From NCBI GenBank assembly GCA_017441045.1, contig JAFSAK010000102.1, positions 1-5,280 of the forward strand: a stretch of DNA of 5,280 nt, read 5' to 3'. Positions 1 to 5,280 of this stretch are shown piece after piece. Positions within the stretch are counted from its first letter, which is position 1, and the number at the start of each line of letters is the position of its first letter. The position numbers and the translations under genes were made by a program. This DNA comes from Clostridia bacterium. Its GTDB lineage: Bacteria > Bacillota_A > Clostridia > Oscillospirales > Acutalibacteraceae. The notes beneath the pieces were generated by a model. The model had not been told where the DNA came from and did not search any database. It worked only from the letters and a program-made list of their open reading frames with translations.

Positions 1-1
1 A

Positions 2-64
2 AATCCGCTTGCCGTGATTATCGGTGGGGGGATTTTTGTTGTTGAAATTATATTAATCATATAG
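2..64 (+). CDS. Possible C-terminal tail of a hydrophobic protein, cut by the window edge
   Basis: The second plus-strand frame is open from the left edge to a TAG at 62-64. It encodes about 20 strongly hydrophobic residues beginning NPLAVIIGGG, which would suit a final membrane helix of a gene starting outside the window. The segment is too short to name a family, and a stop-free run of this length could occur by chance. It overlaps the -35 box of the next promoter, which is common for compact gene ends. A minus-strand frame is also open to the edge, but it lacks a ribosome binding site and reads less like a protein. Confidence 0.3.
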   Translation, partial: NPLAVIIGGGIFVVEIILII

Positions 65-70
65 TATAAT
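42..70 (+). promoter_or_regulatory. Sigma-A type promoter of the DUF1622 gene
   Basis: TTGAAA at 42-47 and a perfect TATAAT at 65-70 are separated by 17 bases, close to the housekeeping consensus. Transcription would start near base 77, leaving a leader of about 29 bases that contains the GGGAG ribosome binding site at 95-99, six bases before the ATG at 106. No operator is obvious. Confidence 0.75.
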
Positions 71-105
71 AAACTTACCAGAATGATGTTTAATGGGAGA
101 AGAAT

Positions 106-444
106 ATGAACGCAATAGAACATATTATTAAAACGGGTTTGCCTTATGTGATTTCGGCGATTGAAATCATGGGTATTTTTGTTGTTGCTTGGACCGCAAT
201 CAAAAATTTTTGGCATTATATTCAAAACTCCTTTATGAAAAAGAATTTTGAGTTGCAGACAAATATCGCAAGAGGTCTTGCAACGGGTCTTGAATTTAAA
301 ATGGGCGCCGAGATTCTTAAAACCGTTTTGGTTAAGGATATGAGTGAGCTTTATATTTTAGGCGCGGTAATCCTTCTCCGCGCGCTTTTAAGTATTCTGA
401 TTCACCTTGAACTTAAAAAGAAAAACGAAGAGGAAAAGCAATAA
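106..444 (+). CDS. DUF1622 family small membrane protein
   Basis: This 112-residue protein matches my recollection of the DUF1622 family in length and pattern. A first membrane helix covers roughly residues 13-33. A basic stretch follows (around 44-46), then the family-like core ARGLATGLEFKMGAEILKTV at about 55-74. A second membrane helix spans about 82-101, and the tail is charged and Lys/Glu rich. Family members are uncharacterised inner-membrane proteins, so no reaction can be assigned. The start is supported by GGGAG at 95-99 and by the promoter at 42-70; a stem-loop terminator follows at 460-493, so it appears to be a single-gene unit. The oddity is that its last ~41 codons recur near base 4600, fused to a broken amidohydrolase. 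The codons from 316 onward may therefore have been brought in by recombination, although the protein itself looks intact. Confidence 0.8.
   Translation: MNAIEHIIKTGLPYVISAIEIMGIFVVAWTAIKNFWHYIQNSFMKKNFELQTNIARGLATGLEFKMGAEILKTVLVKDMSELYILGAVILLRALLSILIHLELKKKNEEEKQ
316..429 (+). repeat. Direct repeat copy A: 3' end of the DUF1622 gene
   Basis: These 38 codons (residues 71-108 of the DUF1622 protein) match 4599-4712 at 107 of 114 bases. Bases 316-365 are identical over 50 bp. Mismatches then fall at 366, 378, 387, 388, 390, 393 and 399, and all are synonymous. Identity resumes at 400-431 before the two tails end differently (EEEKQ here, EENK in copy B). Upstream, only a short patch (GCCGA at 307-311) is shared with the other copy. 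Confidence 0.97.
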
Positions 445-459
445 GTTTTATTTCGAAAC

Positions 460-493
460 AAAAGAGAAGCGCTGTTTAAAACGCTTCTCTTTT
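460..493. terminator. Bidirectional stem-loop terminator between the DUF1622 gene and the araC-type gene
   Basis: The arms 460-471 (AAAAGAGAAGCG) and 482-493 (CGCTTCTCTTTT) are perfectly complementary over 12 bp, with a 10-base loop. The ends give a T run on the plus strand and, read in reverse, a T run on the minus strand. It lies 15 bases after the DUF1622 stop and 9 bases beyond the regulator's stop, so it can terminate both convergent genes. Confidence 0.88.
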
Positions 494-502
494 CTAGTTT
501 TG

Positions 503-1285
503 CTATTTTTTAATTCTTTTTTTATATTCCGATGGACTTTTGCCGGTATTGGCTTTAAAAAAACTATTGAAATTTCTAACGCTTTGAAATCCGCTTTCAA
601 GAGCAACCGCGGTTATGGTTTTATCGGTTTCCTCAAGAAGCTTTATGGCGGTTTCAAGGCGATATATATTAACGAAATCCGTAAAGGTCATATTAAATAT
701 GCGCTTGAAGTAGCGGGACATATAGTTATAATCGTAACCAAGTAGCTTTGCAAGGTCCTTGAGGGAAATGTAGTGAGTATGATTTTCTAAAATATAATCC
801 GCAATAAGAGGCATAATTTCCGCTTCCTTGGATGTTTTTTCGGTTAGCTTTACTGATTCTACATATTGCTCGCAAATAGCATAAAGACCGGATTTAAGCG
901 TATACGTAGAAGGGGAGGGATTATTGATAAGCTTATCCTTAATATACGTGAGGGTGCTTTCATCAAGGCGAAAAACGAAATCCGACCCTGATTTATTGAG
1001 AATTTCCTTGGAAAAATAACGAACGAAATCCTCGGAAAAAACCAAAACCCAATAAAGAGAAAATTCATTAGGTTCGATGCGATGAATATCGTATGGTAAG
1101 CACAACCCAAATTCTCCTGCATTCAACGTGCGCTCTTTATTATTTACGGTGCATTTAATACTGCCTTTAACCACGTAAATAAGCTCAAGATTTCTATGAA
1201 AATGGGGATTCCAGATCTGGTCAGTATAAAAATGGGCGTTAAAATTATAGTTGGATAGCGAGTTGGATGATTGGTGAAAAATCAT
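503..1285 (-). CDS. AraC-family transcriptional regulator with N-terminal cupin sensor
   Basis: This 260-residue protein has the usual two-part AraC plan. Residues ~15-90 form a cupin-like sensor, with HFH at 28-30 followed by LELIYVVKG (33-41), which in this family binds a sugar or related small ligand. Residues ~155-258 carry two helix-turn-helix units: ISLKDLAKLLGYDYNYMSRY (173-192), and KTITAVALESGF with FNSFFKANTGKSPSEYKK to about 256. The length is normal and all key parts are present. The start is backed by AAGGGG seven bases upstream and by a strong promoter at 1319-1348. The gene is divergent from the glycyl radical enzyme operon across ~100 bp, the classic arrangement of a local regulator. 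I infer that it activates that operon in response to the substrate; the ligand is unknown. Confidence 0.92.
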   Translation of the reverse strand: MIFHQSSNSLSNYNFNAHFYTDQIWNPHFHRNLELIYVVKGSIKCTVNNKERTLNAGEFGLCLPYDIHRIEPNEFSLYWVLVFSEDFVRYFSKEILNKSGSDFVFRLDESTLTYIKDKLINNPSPSTYTLKSGLYAICEQYVESVKLTEKTSKEAEIMPLIADYILENHTHYISLKDLAKLLGYDYNYMSRYFKRIFNMTFTDFVNIYRLETAIKLLEETDKTITAVALESGFQSVRNFNSFFKANTGKSPSEYKKRIKK

Positions 1286-1318
1286 ATTTAATCCCCTTTA
1301 AGATAAAATACCGCTATT

Positions 1319-1348
1319 ATTATACAATATTACGCGAGAAAAAGTCAA
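1319..1348 (-). promoter_or_regulatory. Sigma-A type promoter of the araC-type regulator
   Basis: Read on the minus strand, TTGACT (1348-1343) and a perfect TATAAT (1324-1319) are spaced by 18 bases. The predicted start of transcription is near 1311, giving a leader of about 25 bases with AAGGGG (1298-1293) ahead of the ATG at 1285. The -35 box lies only about nine bases from the -10 of the divergent operon, so the two polymerases would compete for the same DNA. Confidence 0.75.
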
Positions 1349-1353
1349 GAAAT

Positions 1354-1364
1354 TGCTATATAAT
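1354..1364 (+). promoter_or_regulatory. Probable extended -10 promoter of the glycyl radical enzyme operon
   Basis: TGC followed by TATATAAT (1354-1364) gives an extended -10 element, and TATAAT at 1359-1364 is a perfect hexamer. No good -35 sits 17 bases upstream (GAGAAA at 1336-1341), as expected of a promoter that needs an activator. The pentamer GCTAT occurs at 1313-1317 and again at 1355-1359, 42 bp or four helical turns apart; this could mark regulator half-sites, but the match is short. Confidence 0.5.
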
Positions 1365-1389
1365 TTTAAAAAAACAATTGAGGAATATT

Positions 1390-3375
1390 ATGAATAATTC
1401 GTTTTATAGTTTCATTTTAAATAAGGAGCATCATAAATCGAGAATGGAGCTCGACTGGAATTTAGCGGAGGAATATGCCAAGAAGGGACTTTCTCCCATA
1501 GAGCGTATGTCCGATAGATTCGAGCGCCTTTGCAACGCTGAAGAAGCTCGGATTTTTGAGGGTGAGAATATTGTTTTCATAAGAACTGTATCAAATCTTC
1601 CCGCAATATTTACCGAAAGCGAATGGGAAGAAATTAGGGGCAAGCATTATATTCACGAGCTTGGCTTTATGTCAAATCTCTGTCCCGATTATTACGGAGC
1701 AATTTCAAAAGGACTTTTAGAACTTTCGGAGAGCGCCGACAGTTACGGCAAACGCGCCATAGAGAACATAATAAAATTAAGCGATAAGTACTTGGAAAAA
1801 GCTAAGGAAATAGGTCGCGAAGATATAGTTGAGGTTTTAACTCAGGTACCTCGCTATCCTGCCCGTAATTTCCGTGAGGCATTGCAGTTTTTCAGAATAT
1901 TGCATTTTTCCTTGTGGCTTGAAGGTAACTATCACAATACGGTAGGTAGATTCGATAAGCATATTTATCCCTATCTTAAGGCCGACTTAGAAAAGGGTGT
2001 ATATACCGAAGAAACTGCTTTAGAGCTTCTTAAGGATTTCTTCCTGTCCTTTAATAAGGATAGTGATTTATACGTAGGCGTTCAGCAGGGTGATAACGGT
2101 CAGAGTATGATGCTCGGCGGTTTAGATGAAAACGGAAATGATGCATTTAATACTCTTTCCCGCCTTTGCTTGAAGGCATCCTATGATAATAAAATGATTG
2201 ACCCTAAAATCAATCTTCGCGTTTCCAAGGATACCCCCCTCGATATTTTCACCGAAGCAACCATGCTTACCCGCGCGGGACTCGGTTTCCCCCAGTATTC
2301 TAATGATGATATCGTAATCCCCGCCCTTATGAAGCTTGGATACAGTAAAGAGGATGCGACGGAATATACCGTTGCGGCTTGTTGGGAATTTATTATCCCA
2401 GGCGTTGGCGCAGACGTAGCCAATATTGGAGCTTTGTCATACCCTAAGGCCGTTGATATAGCGCTTCATAATAATCTTTCAACCTCTAAAACCTATGATG
2501 AATTCTATGGAGCCGTTGAGGAAGAAATTAAAAAAGAATGTGATAATATTTGCGGAGCAATTGACAACCTTTGGTTTATTCCTTCGCCCTTTATGAACGT
2601 TCTTATGGATTGCGATATCTATAACGGCGGAAAATACAATAACTTTGGAATTCATGGTACAGGTATCGCTACTGCCGCCGATAGTTTAGCCGCTATAAAA
2701 AAATATGTATTTGAAGAAAAGAGTATAACGGCAGACGAGCTTATAAAGGCAGTAGACGATAATTTTGAAAATTCACCCGAGCTTTTGCATAAGCTTCGTT
2801 TTGAAACCGTAAAGCTTGGCAATAACGAGGATTTCGTTGATGATATCGCTACCGCTCTTTTAAATAGCTTTTCAAAGGGCTTGAAGGGCAAGGTAAATTG
2901 CCGAGGCGGTATTTATAGAGCGGGAACGGGCAGCGCTATGTATTATTTATGGCATGCTGATGAAATCGGCGCTTCTCCTGATGGAAGAAGAAAGGGCGAG
3001 TCCTTTGGTACCAATTACTCTATAAGTCTTTTTGCCAAGACCAAGGGTCCTGTATCCGTAATCGCTTCTATGACTAAGCAGAATTTCTCCGATGCCATTA
3101 ACGGCGGCCCTTTGACCTTAGAATTTGATCAGAGTGTATTTGACGGAGAGGATGGCACCGAAAATGTAGCCGCATTCGTTAAGAGCTATATCGAAAGAGG
3201 CGGTCATCAGCTTCAGCTTAACGCCGTTAACCGTGAGATGCTCTTGGATGCTCAGAAGAATCCTCAAAACTACCGTCAATTAGTAGTTAGAATTTGGGGC
3301 TGGAGCGCTTACTTTACCGAGCTTGATAAGGCATATCAGGATCACGTAATTGCTAGACAGATATACAAGGTATGA
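1390..3375 (+). CDS. Glycyl radical enzyme of unknown substrate (PFL/dehydratase superfamily)
   Basis: This 661-residue enzyme belongs to the oxygen-sensitive glycyl radical superfamily. The order of motifs is canonical: VGRFDKHIYP (185-194), SNDD with EDA..Y leading to the active-site Cys331 in AACWEF with Glu333, GIHGTGIATAADSLAAIKK (420-438), SPDGRRKGE (529-537), and the radical loop VRIWGWSAYF with Gly637, 24 residues from the end. Cys-x-Glu is the pattern of dehydratase-like members such as glycerol dehydratase and choline lyase, not the Cys-Cys pair of pyruvate formate-lyase. At 661 residues it is shorter than those enzymes (about 780-850), and CWE and WGWS differ from the common CVE and GYS. 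I cannot assign the substrate. The ATG at 1390 is chosen for its TTGAGGA site five bases upstream; an in-frame ATG at 1267 would overlap the regulator and lie upstream of the promoter. It overlaps the activase gene by four bases. Confidence 0.93.
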   Translation: MNNSFYSFILNKEHHKSRMELDWNLAEEYAKKGLSPIERMSDRFERLCNAEEARIFEGENIVFIRTVSNLPAIFTESEWEEIRGKHYIHELGFMSNLCPDYYGAISKGLLELSESADSYGKRAIENIIKLSDKYLEKAKEIGREDIVEVLTQVPRYPARNFREALQFFRILHFSLWLEGNYHNTVGRFDKHIYPYLKADLEKGVYTEETALELLKDFFLSFNKDSDLYVGVQQGDNGQSMMLGGLDENGNDAFNTLSRLCLKASYDNKMIDPKINLRVSKDTPLDIFTEATMLTRAGLGFPQYSNDDIVIPALMKLGYSKEDATEYTVAACWEFIIPGVGADVANIGALSYPKAVDIALHNNLSTSKTYDEFYGAVEEEIKKECDNICGAIDNLWFIPSPFMNVLMDCDIYNGGKYNNFGIHGTGIATAADSLAAIKKYVFEEKSITADELIKAVDDNFENSPELLHKLRFETVKLGNNEDFVDDIATALLNSFSKGLKGKVNCRGGIYRAGTGSAMYYLWHADEIGASPDGRRKGESFGTNYSISLFAKTKGPVSVIASMTKQNFSDAINGGPLTLEFDQSVFDGEDGTENVAAFVKSYIERGGHQLQLNAVNREMLLDAQKNPQNYRQLVVRIWGWSAYFTELDKAYQDHVIARQIYKV

Positions 3376-4115
3376 TAGGTACAATCTTTGATATTAAGGA
3401 AATGGCTATGCACGATGGCCCCGGTATTCGCACAACCGTATTTTTAAAAGGGTGTCCTTTAAGATGCGAGTGGTGCCATAACCCTGAAGGATTAAAGGCG
3501 GAGCCCCAGCTTATGTTTAAAAAAGCAAGGTGCAAAGGTTGCGGACTTTGCAAAAAAGAGTGTAACCATAAAGAGTGCGCGCCATATGATAGATGCATCT
3601 ACGTTTGCCCCGAAAACTGCCTTGAAATTTCGGGCAGAAGGGAAGAAGCGAAGGAGCTTGCAAAGGAACTTAAAAAATCTGCCGATGTTCTAGGGGCTTC
3701 TTTTGGCGGCTTTACCTTTTCGGGTGGCGAGCCCCTTATGCAACCCGATTTCCTTTTGGAACTTATGAAAGAACTTAAAGATTATCACCTATGCATAGAA
3801 ACCAGCGGTTATGCCAAAAGTGAGATATTCAAAAGGGTAATAAATGAGCTTGACTTCGTAATTATGGATATTAAGCTTGCTGACGGCAAAGCGCATAAAA
3901 AATATACGGGCGCGGACAACGAGATAATCCTCAAGAATTTTGAGATTCTTAAGGAGAGCGGAAAACCCTATTTAATAAGAACGCCCTTAATTCCCAATGT
4001 TACCGCTACCGAAGAAAATCTTTTGGCAATAAAGGAAATAATCGGTGATAGCCACTGGGAAAAACTACCCTATAACAATATGGCTAAAGCCAAATATGAA
4101 ATGCTGGATTTTTGA
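3372..4115 (+). CDS. Glycyl-radical enzyme activating enzyme (radical SAM)
   Basis: This 247-residue protein makes the 5'-deoxyadenosyl radical that abstracts hydrogen from the glycine of the partner enzyme (Gly637 of the preceding gene). The N-terminus has the family signature HDGPGIRTTVFLKGCPLRC. Cys28, Cys32 and Cys35 (CxxxCxxC) bind the SAM [4Fe-4S] cluster. Residues 54-83 hold eight more cysteines (C54, 57, 60, 64, 69, 75, 79, 83), a compact ferredoxin-like insert for one or two auxiliary clusters. SGGEP at 117-121 contacts SAM. The ATG shares four bases (ATGA) with the GRE stop, so translation is probably coupled; its own ribosome site is weak. The end, LPYNNMAKAKYEMLDF, stops soon after the usual KYxxL motif. 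Removing one T from 4109-4113 would add 11 residues and end in an ATGA overlap with the next gene, so a small frameshift is possible. Confidence 0.93.
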   Translation: MIGTIFDIKEMAMHDGPGIRTTVFLKGCPLRCEWCHNPEGLKAEPQLMFKKARCKGCGLCKKECNHKECAPYDRCIYVCPENCLEISGRREEAKELAKELKKSADVLGASFGGFTFSGGEPLMQPDFLLELMKELKDYHLCIETSGYAKSEIFKRVINELDFVIMDIKLADGKAHKKYTGADNEIILKNFEILKESGKPYLIRTPLIPNVTATEENLLAIKEIIGDSHWEKLPYNNMAKAKYEMLDF

Positions 4116-4145
4116 GGTTGTAAAATTAGAAAGAGATGTTTTTGG

Positions 4146-4724
4146 ATGATTTTAAAAAATGCGCGAATATTAACTGAGGATTGGAAATTTATTACCGGAG
4201 ATATGCGAATCAGCAATGGTAAAATAGTCGAACTGTCGGCGAATATATCCGCCAATGGCAACGATTCGTTTGATTGCAACGGCGGTTATCTTATACCGGG
4301 TTTAGTTGAAACCCATTTCCATGGTGCCCTTGGGGAAGATGCGCATAAACCTACGGAAAATACGCTTGATGCTTTTTCTCGTTTTGAGGTTAGCCAAGGC
4401 ATTACTACTTTTGTGGCAGGTCCCGGGAGTGTCAGCGATAACACAATAGAATATATCATCGAATTGATCAAGAAATTTATGGCAACTACGCCTATCGGCG
4501 CAAAAATGGCGGGTATATATTTAGAAGGTCCGTTCGTATCTTATAAGCGTCGTGGAGGGCATGCTCCGGAACTTATCCAATTGCCATCGGCCGAAAAACT
4601 TAAAACCGTTTTGGTTAAGGATATGAGTGAGCTTTATATTTTAGGCGCCGTAATCCTTCTTCGCGCGCTGCTGAGCATTCTTATTCACCTTGAACTTAAA
4701 AAGAAAAACGAAGAAAATAAGTAA
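4146..4724 (+). pseudogene. nagA: Truncated NagA-like N-acetylglucosamine-6-phosphate deacetylase fused in frame to a DUF1622 tail
   Basis: Residues 1-151 are the start of a NagA-type amidohydrolase, which removes acetate from N-acetylglucosamine-6-phosphate or a related amide. Visible marks are the N-terminal beta domain (ILKNARILTEDWKFITGDM), PGLVETHFHG with metal ligands His57 and His59, GITTF (85-89), and LEGPF with metal ligand Glu127 followed by GGHAPEL. A full enzyme has about 380 residues; the remaining metal histidines, the catalytic aspartate and the rest of the barrel are missing. From codon 152 (4599) the frame becomes the last 41 codons of a DUF1622 gene, including a membrane helix. 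The product cannot be an active deacetylase. It follows the activase closely, probably in the same operon, so the intact ancestor may have acted in the same pathway. NagA is my best match, but other members of this amidohydrolase branch are possible. Confidence 0.85.
4599..4712 (+). repeat. Direct repeat copy B: displaced 3' end of a DUF1622 gene
   Basis: This copy matches 316-429 at 107 of 114 bases and ends with its own stop at 4722-4724. It is a 5'-truncated DUF1622 tail joined to the amidohydrolase, with only patchy similarity across the join (GCCGA at 4590-4594, equivalent to 307-311). The sequence after its stop (the terminator at 4735) is unrelated to that after copy A, so the repeat covers only the gene end. 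Confidence 0.97.
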
Positions 4725-4734
4725 CCATAAATTT

Positions 4735-4771
4735 AAAACTGCAGTACACTTAAAAAGTGTACTGCAGTTTT
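4735..4771. terminator. Bidirectional terminator between the DUF1622 tail and sigG
   Basis: Arms 4735-4750 (AAAACTGCAGTACACT) and 4756-4771 (AGTGTACTGCAGTTTT) pair perfectly over 16 bp around the loop TAAAA. A T run follows on the plus strand; on the minus strand the arm also ends in T's followed by AAATT. The right arm reaches the last base of the sigG stop codon (4773-4771). It serves both converging genes. Confidence 0.92.
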
Positions 4772-5280
4772 TATTCACCCTTTATTTTACTTATAGCGCC
4801 TTTTTCAAGGCGGGAAACCTGCGCTTGAGAAATGCCGATTTCCTTTGAAACTTCCATTTGTGTTTTTCCGTTTATAAACCGCATAGCGAGAATATTTCTT
4901 TCCCGTTCGCTTAAATTTTTAATGGATTCCTTAAAGGCAATTTCATCAAGCCAGTTGCGGTCATCGTTGTTATCGCCAATCTGGTCAAGAACATATATGG
5001 TATCTCCGCCGTCGGAGTAAACTGGGTCATAAAGGGAAATAGGGTCAACTATGCTTTCAAGAGCAATCACTATATCTTCGCGGGGAAGCTCCAGAGCCGC
5101 CGCAATTTCGCTTATGGTGGGCTCCCTTTGGGTTTCGTTCATAAGTTTTTCCTTTGCTTGCATCGCCCTATAGGCCGTATCCTTTATGGAGCGGCTTACC
5201 CTTATTGAGTTATTATCCCGAAGATAGCGCCGTATTTCCCCGATAATCATCGGCACCGCATAGGTGGAAAAACGCACATT
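4771..5280 (-). CDS. sigG: RNA polymerase sporulation sigma factor SigG (N-terminus beyond the window)
   Basis: SigG directs late gene expression in the forespore during endospore formation. The visible 169 codons run off the right edge. They start in region 2 (NVRFSTYAVPMIIGEIRRYL, followed by RDNN), pass through region 3 (SRSIKDTAYRAMQAKEKL ... EPTISEIAAALELP), and end with the region 4 helix-turn-helix KTQMEVSKEIGISQAQVSRL. IGEIRRYLRDN, DPISLYDPVYSDGGD and SQAQVSRLEK fit SigG better than SigF or SigB as I recall them. SigG is about 260 residues, so roughly 90 are missing. The GTG codon at 5277-5275 is an internal valine, not the start. The C-terminus is intact and its stop touches the terminator at 4735-4771. 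The gene indicates an endospore-forming Firmicute and is probably ancestral chromosome rather than part of the neighbouring cassette. Confidence 0.92.
   Translation of the reverse strand, partial: NVRFSTYAVPMIIGEIRRYLRDNNSIRVSRSIKDTAYRAMQAKEKLMNETQREPTISEIAAALELPREDIVIALESIVDPISLYDPVYSDGGDTIYVLDQIGDNNDDRNWLDEIAFKESIKNLSERERNILAMRFINGKTQMEVSKEIGISQAQVSRLEKGAISKIKGE

Noticed and set aside
1..60. Minus-strand frame open to the left edge from an ATG at 60-58
   Set aside because: It has no Shine-Dalgarno site, a low-complexity product and lies across the promoter of the DUF1622 gene.
407..745. Plus-strand open frame of 112 residues across the end of the DUF1622 gene and the regulator
   Set aside because: It crosses the terminator at 460-493, has no ribosome site and is antisense to the well-supported helix-turn-helix domain of the regulator.
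859..1122. Minus-strand open frame inside the regulator in another frame
   Set aside because: It is fully contained in the AraC-type gene on the same strand and resembles no family.
1267..1389. N-terminal extension of the glycyl radical enzyme from an in-frame ATG at 1267
   Set aside because: It would overlap the start of the regulator, lie upstream of the likely promoter, lacks a ribosome site and encodes a Lys/Tyr/Ile-rich stretch unlike a GRE. The ATG at 1390 has a good TTGAGGA site.
2181..2891. Minus-strand open frames opposite the glycyl radical enzyme
   Set aside because: They are Ser-rich antisense shadows of strongly conserved GRE motifs, with no promoter or ribosome site.
445..4598. 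Integrase, transposase or terminal inverted repeats of a mobile element
   Set aside because: No recombinase gene or inverted termini can be seen; only the direct repeats suggest mobility, so no mobile element was annotated.
4771..5277. Treating the GTG at 5277 as the start of sigG
   Set aside because: The frame stays open through AAT (Asn) to the window edge, and NVRFSTYAVPM is internal region 2 sequence in SigG, so the gene is cut by the window.

Overview
The window looks like a low-to-moderate G+C, endospore-forming anaerobic Firmicute of the Clostridia type. A gene for the forespore sigma factor SigG runs in from the right edge. The rest has canonical sigma-A promoters, strong Shine-Dalgarno sites and an oxygen-sensitive glycyl radical enzyme (GRE) with its radical-SAM activase. 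I cannot name the species.

Layout from left to right. Bases 2-64 may be the tail of a hydrophobic protein. A clean promoter at 42-70 drives a small DUF1622 membrane protein (106-444), which ends in a stem-loop terminator (460-493) shared with a convergent AraC-family regulator on the minus strand (503-1285). A short divergent promoter region (1286-1389) separates the regulator from a plus-strand operon: a 661-residue GRE of unknown substrate (1390-3375), its activase (3372-4115, overlapping the GRE by 4 bases), and the first 40% of an N-acetylglucosamine-6-phosphate deacetylase-like amidohydrolase (from 4146). A perfect 16-bp stem terminator (4735-4771) then separates this from sigG, which converges from the right edge.

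The most striking feature is that the amidohydrolase is broken. After about 151 codons it continues, in frame, into a second copy of the last ~41 codons of the DUF1622 gene at the left of the window. The two tails (316-429 and 4599-4712) share a perfect 50-bp block and then differ at seven bases, all synonymous. The regulator/GRE/activase cassette is therefore bracketed by direct repeats of a gene 3' end. This resembles an integrated element with a displaced gene end, or recombination between two strains' DUF1622 alleles followed by a deletion in nagA. A metagenome assembly misjoin is a serious alternative.

Functionally, the AraC protein probably senses a small molecule and switches on the GRE. 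The activase installs the glycyl radical. The intact ancestor of the amidohydrolase fragment probably removed an acyl group from the substrate or product, which hints at an amino-sugar-like substrate. A possible one-base frameshift near the activase's 3' end (T5 run, 4109-4113) is also noted.
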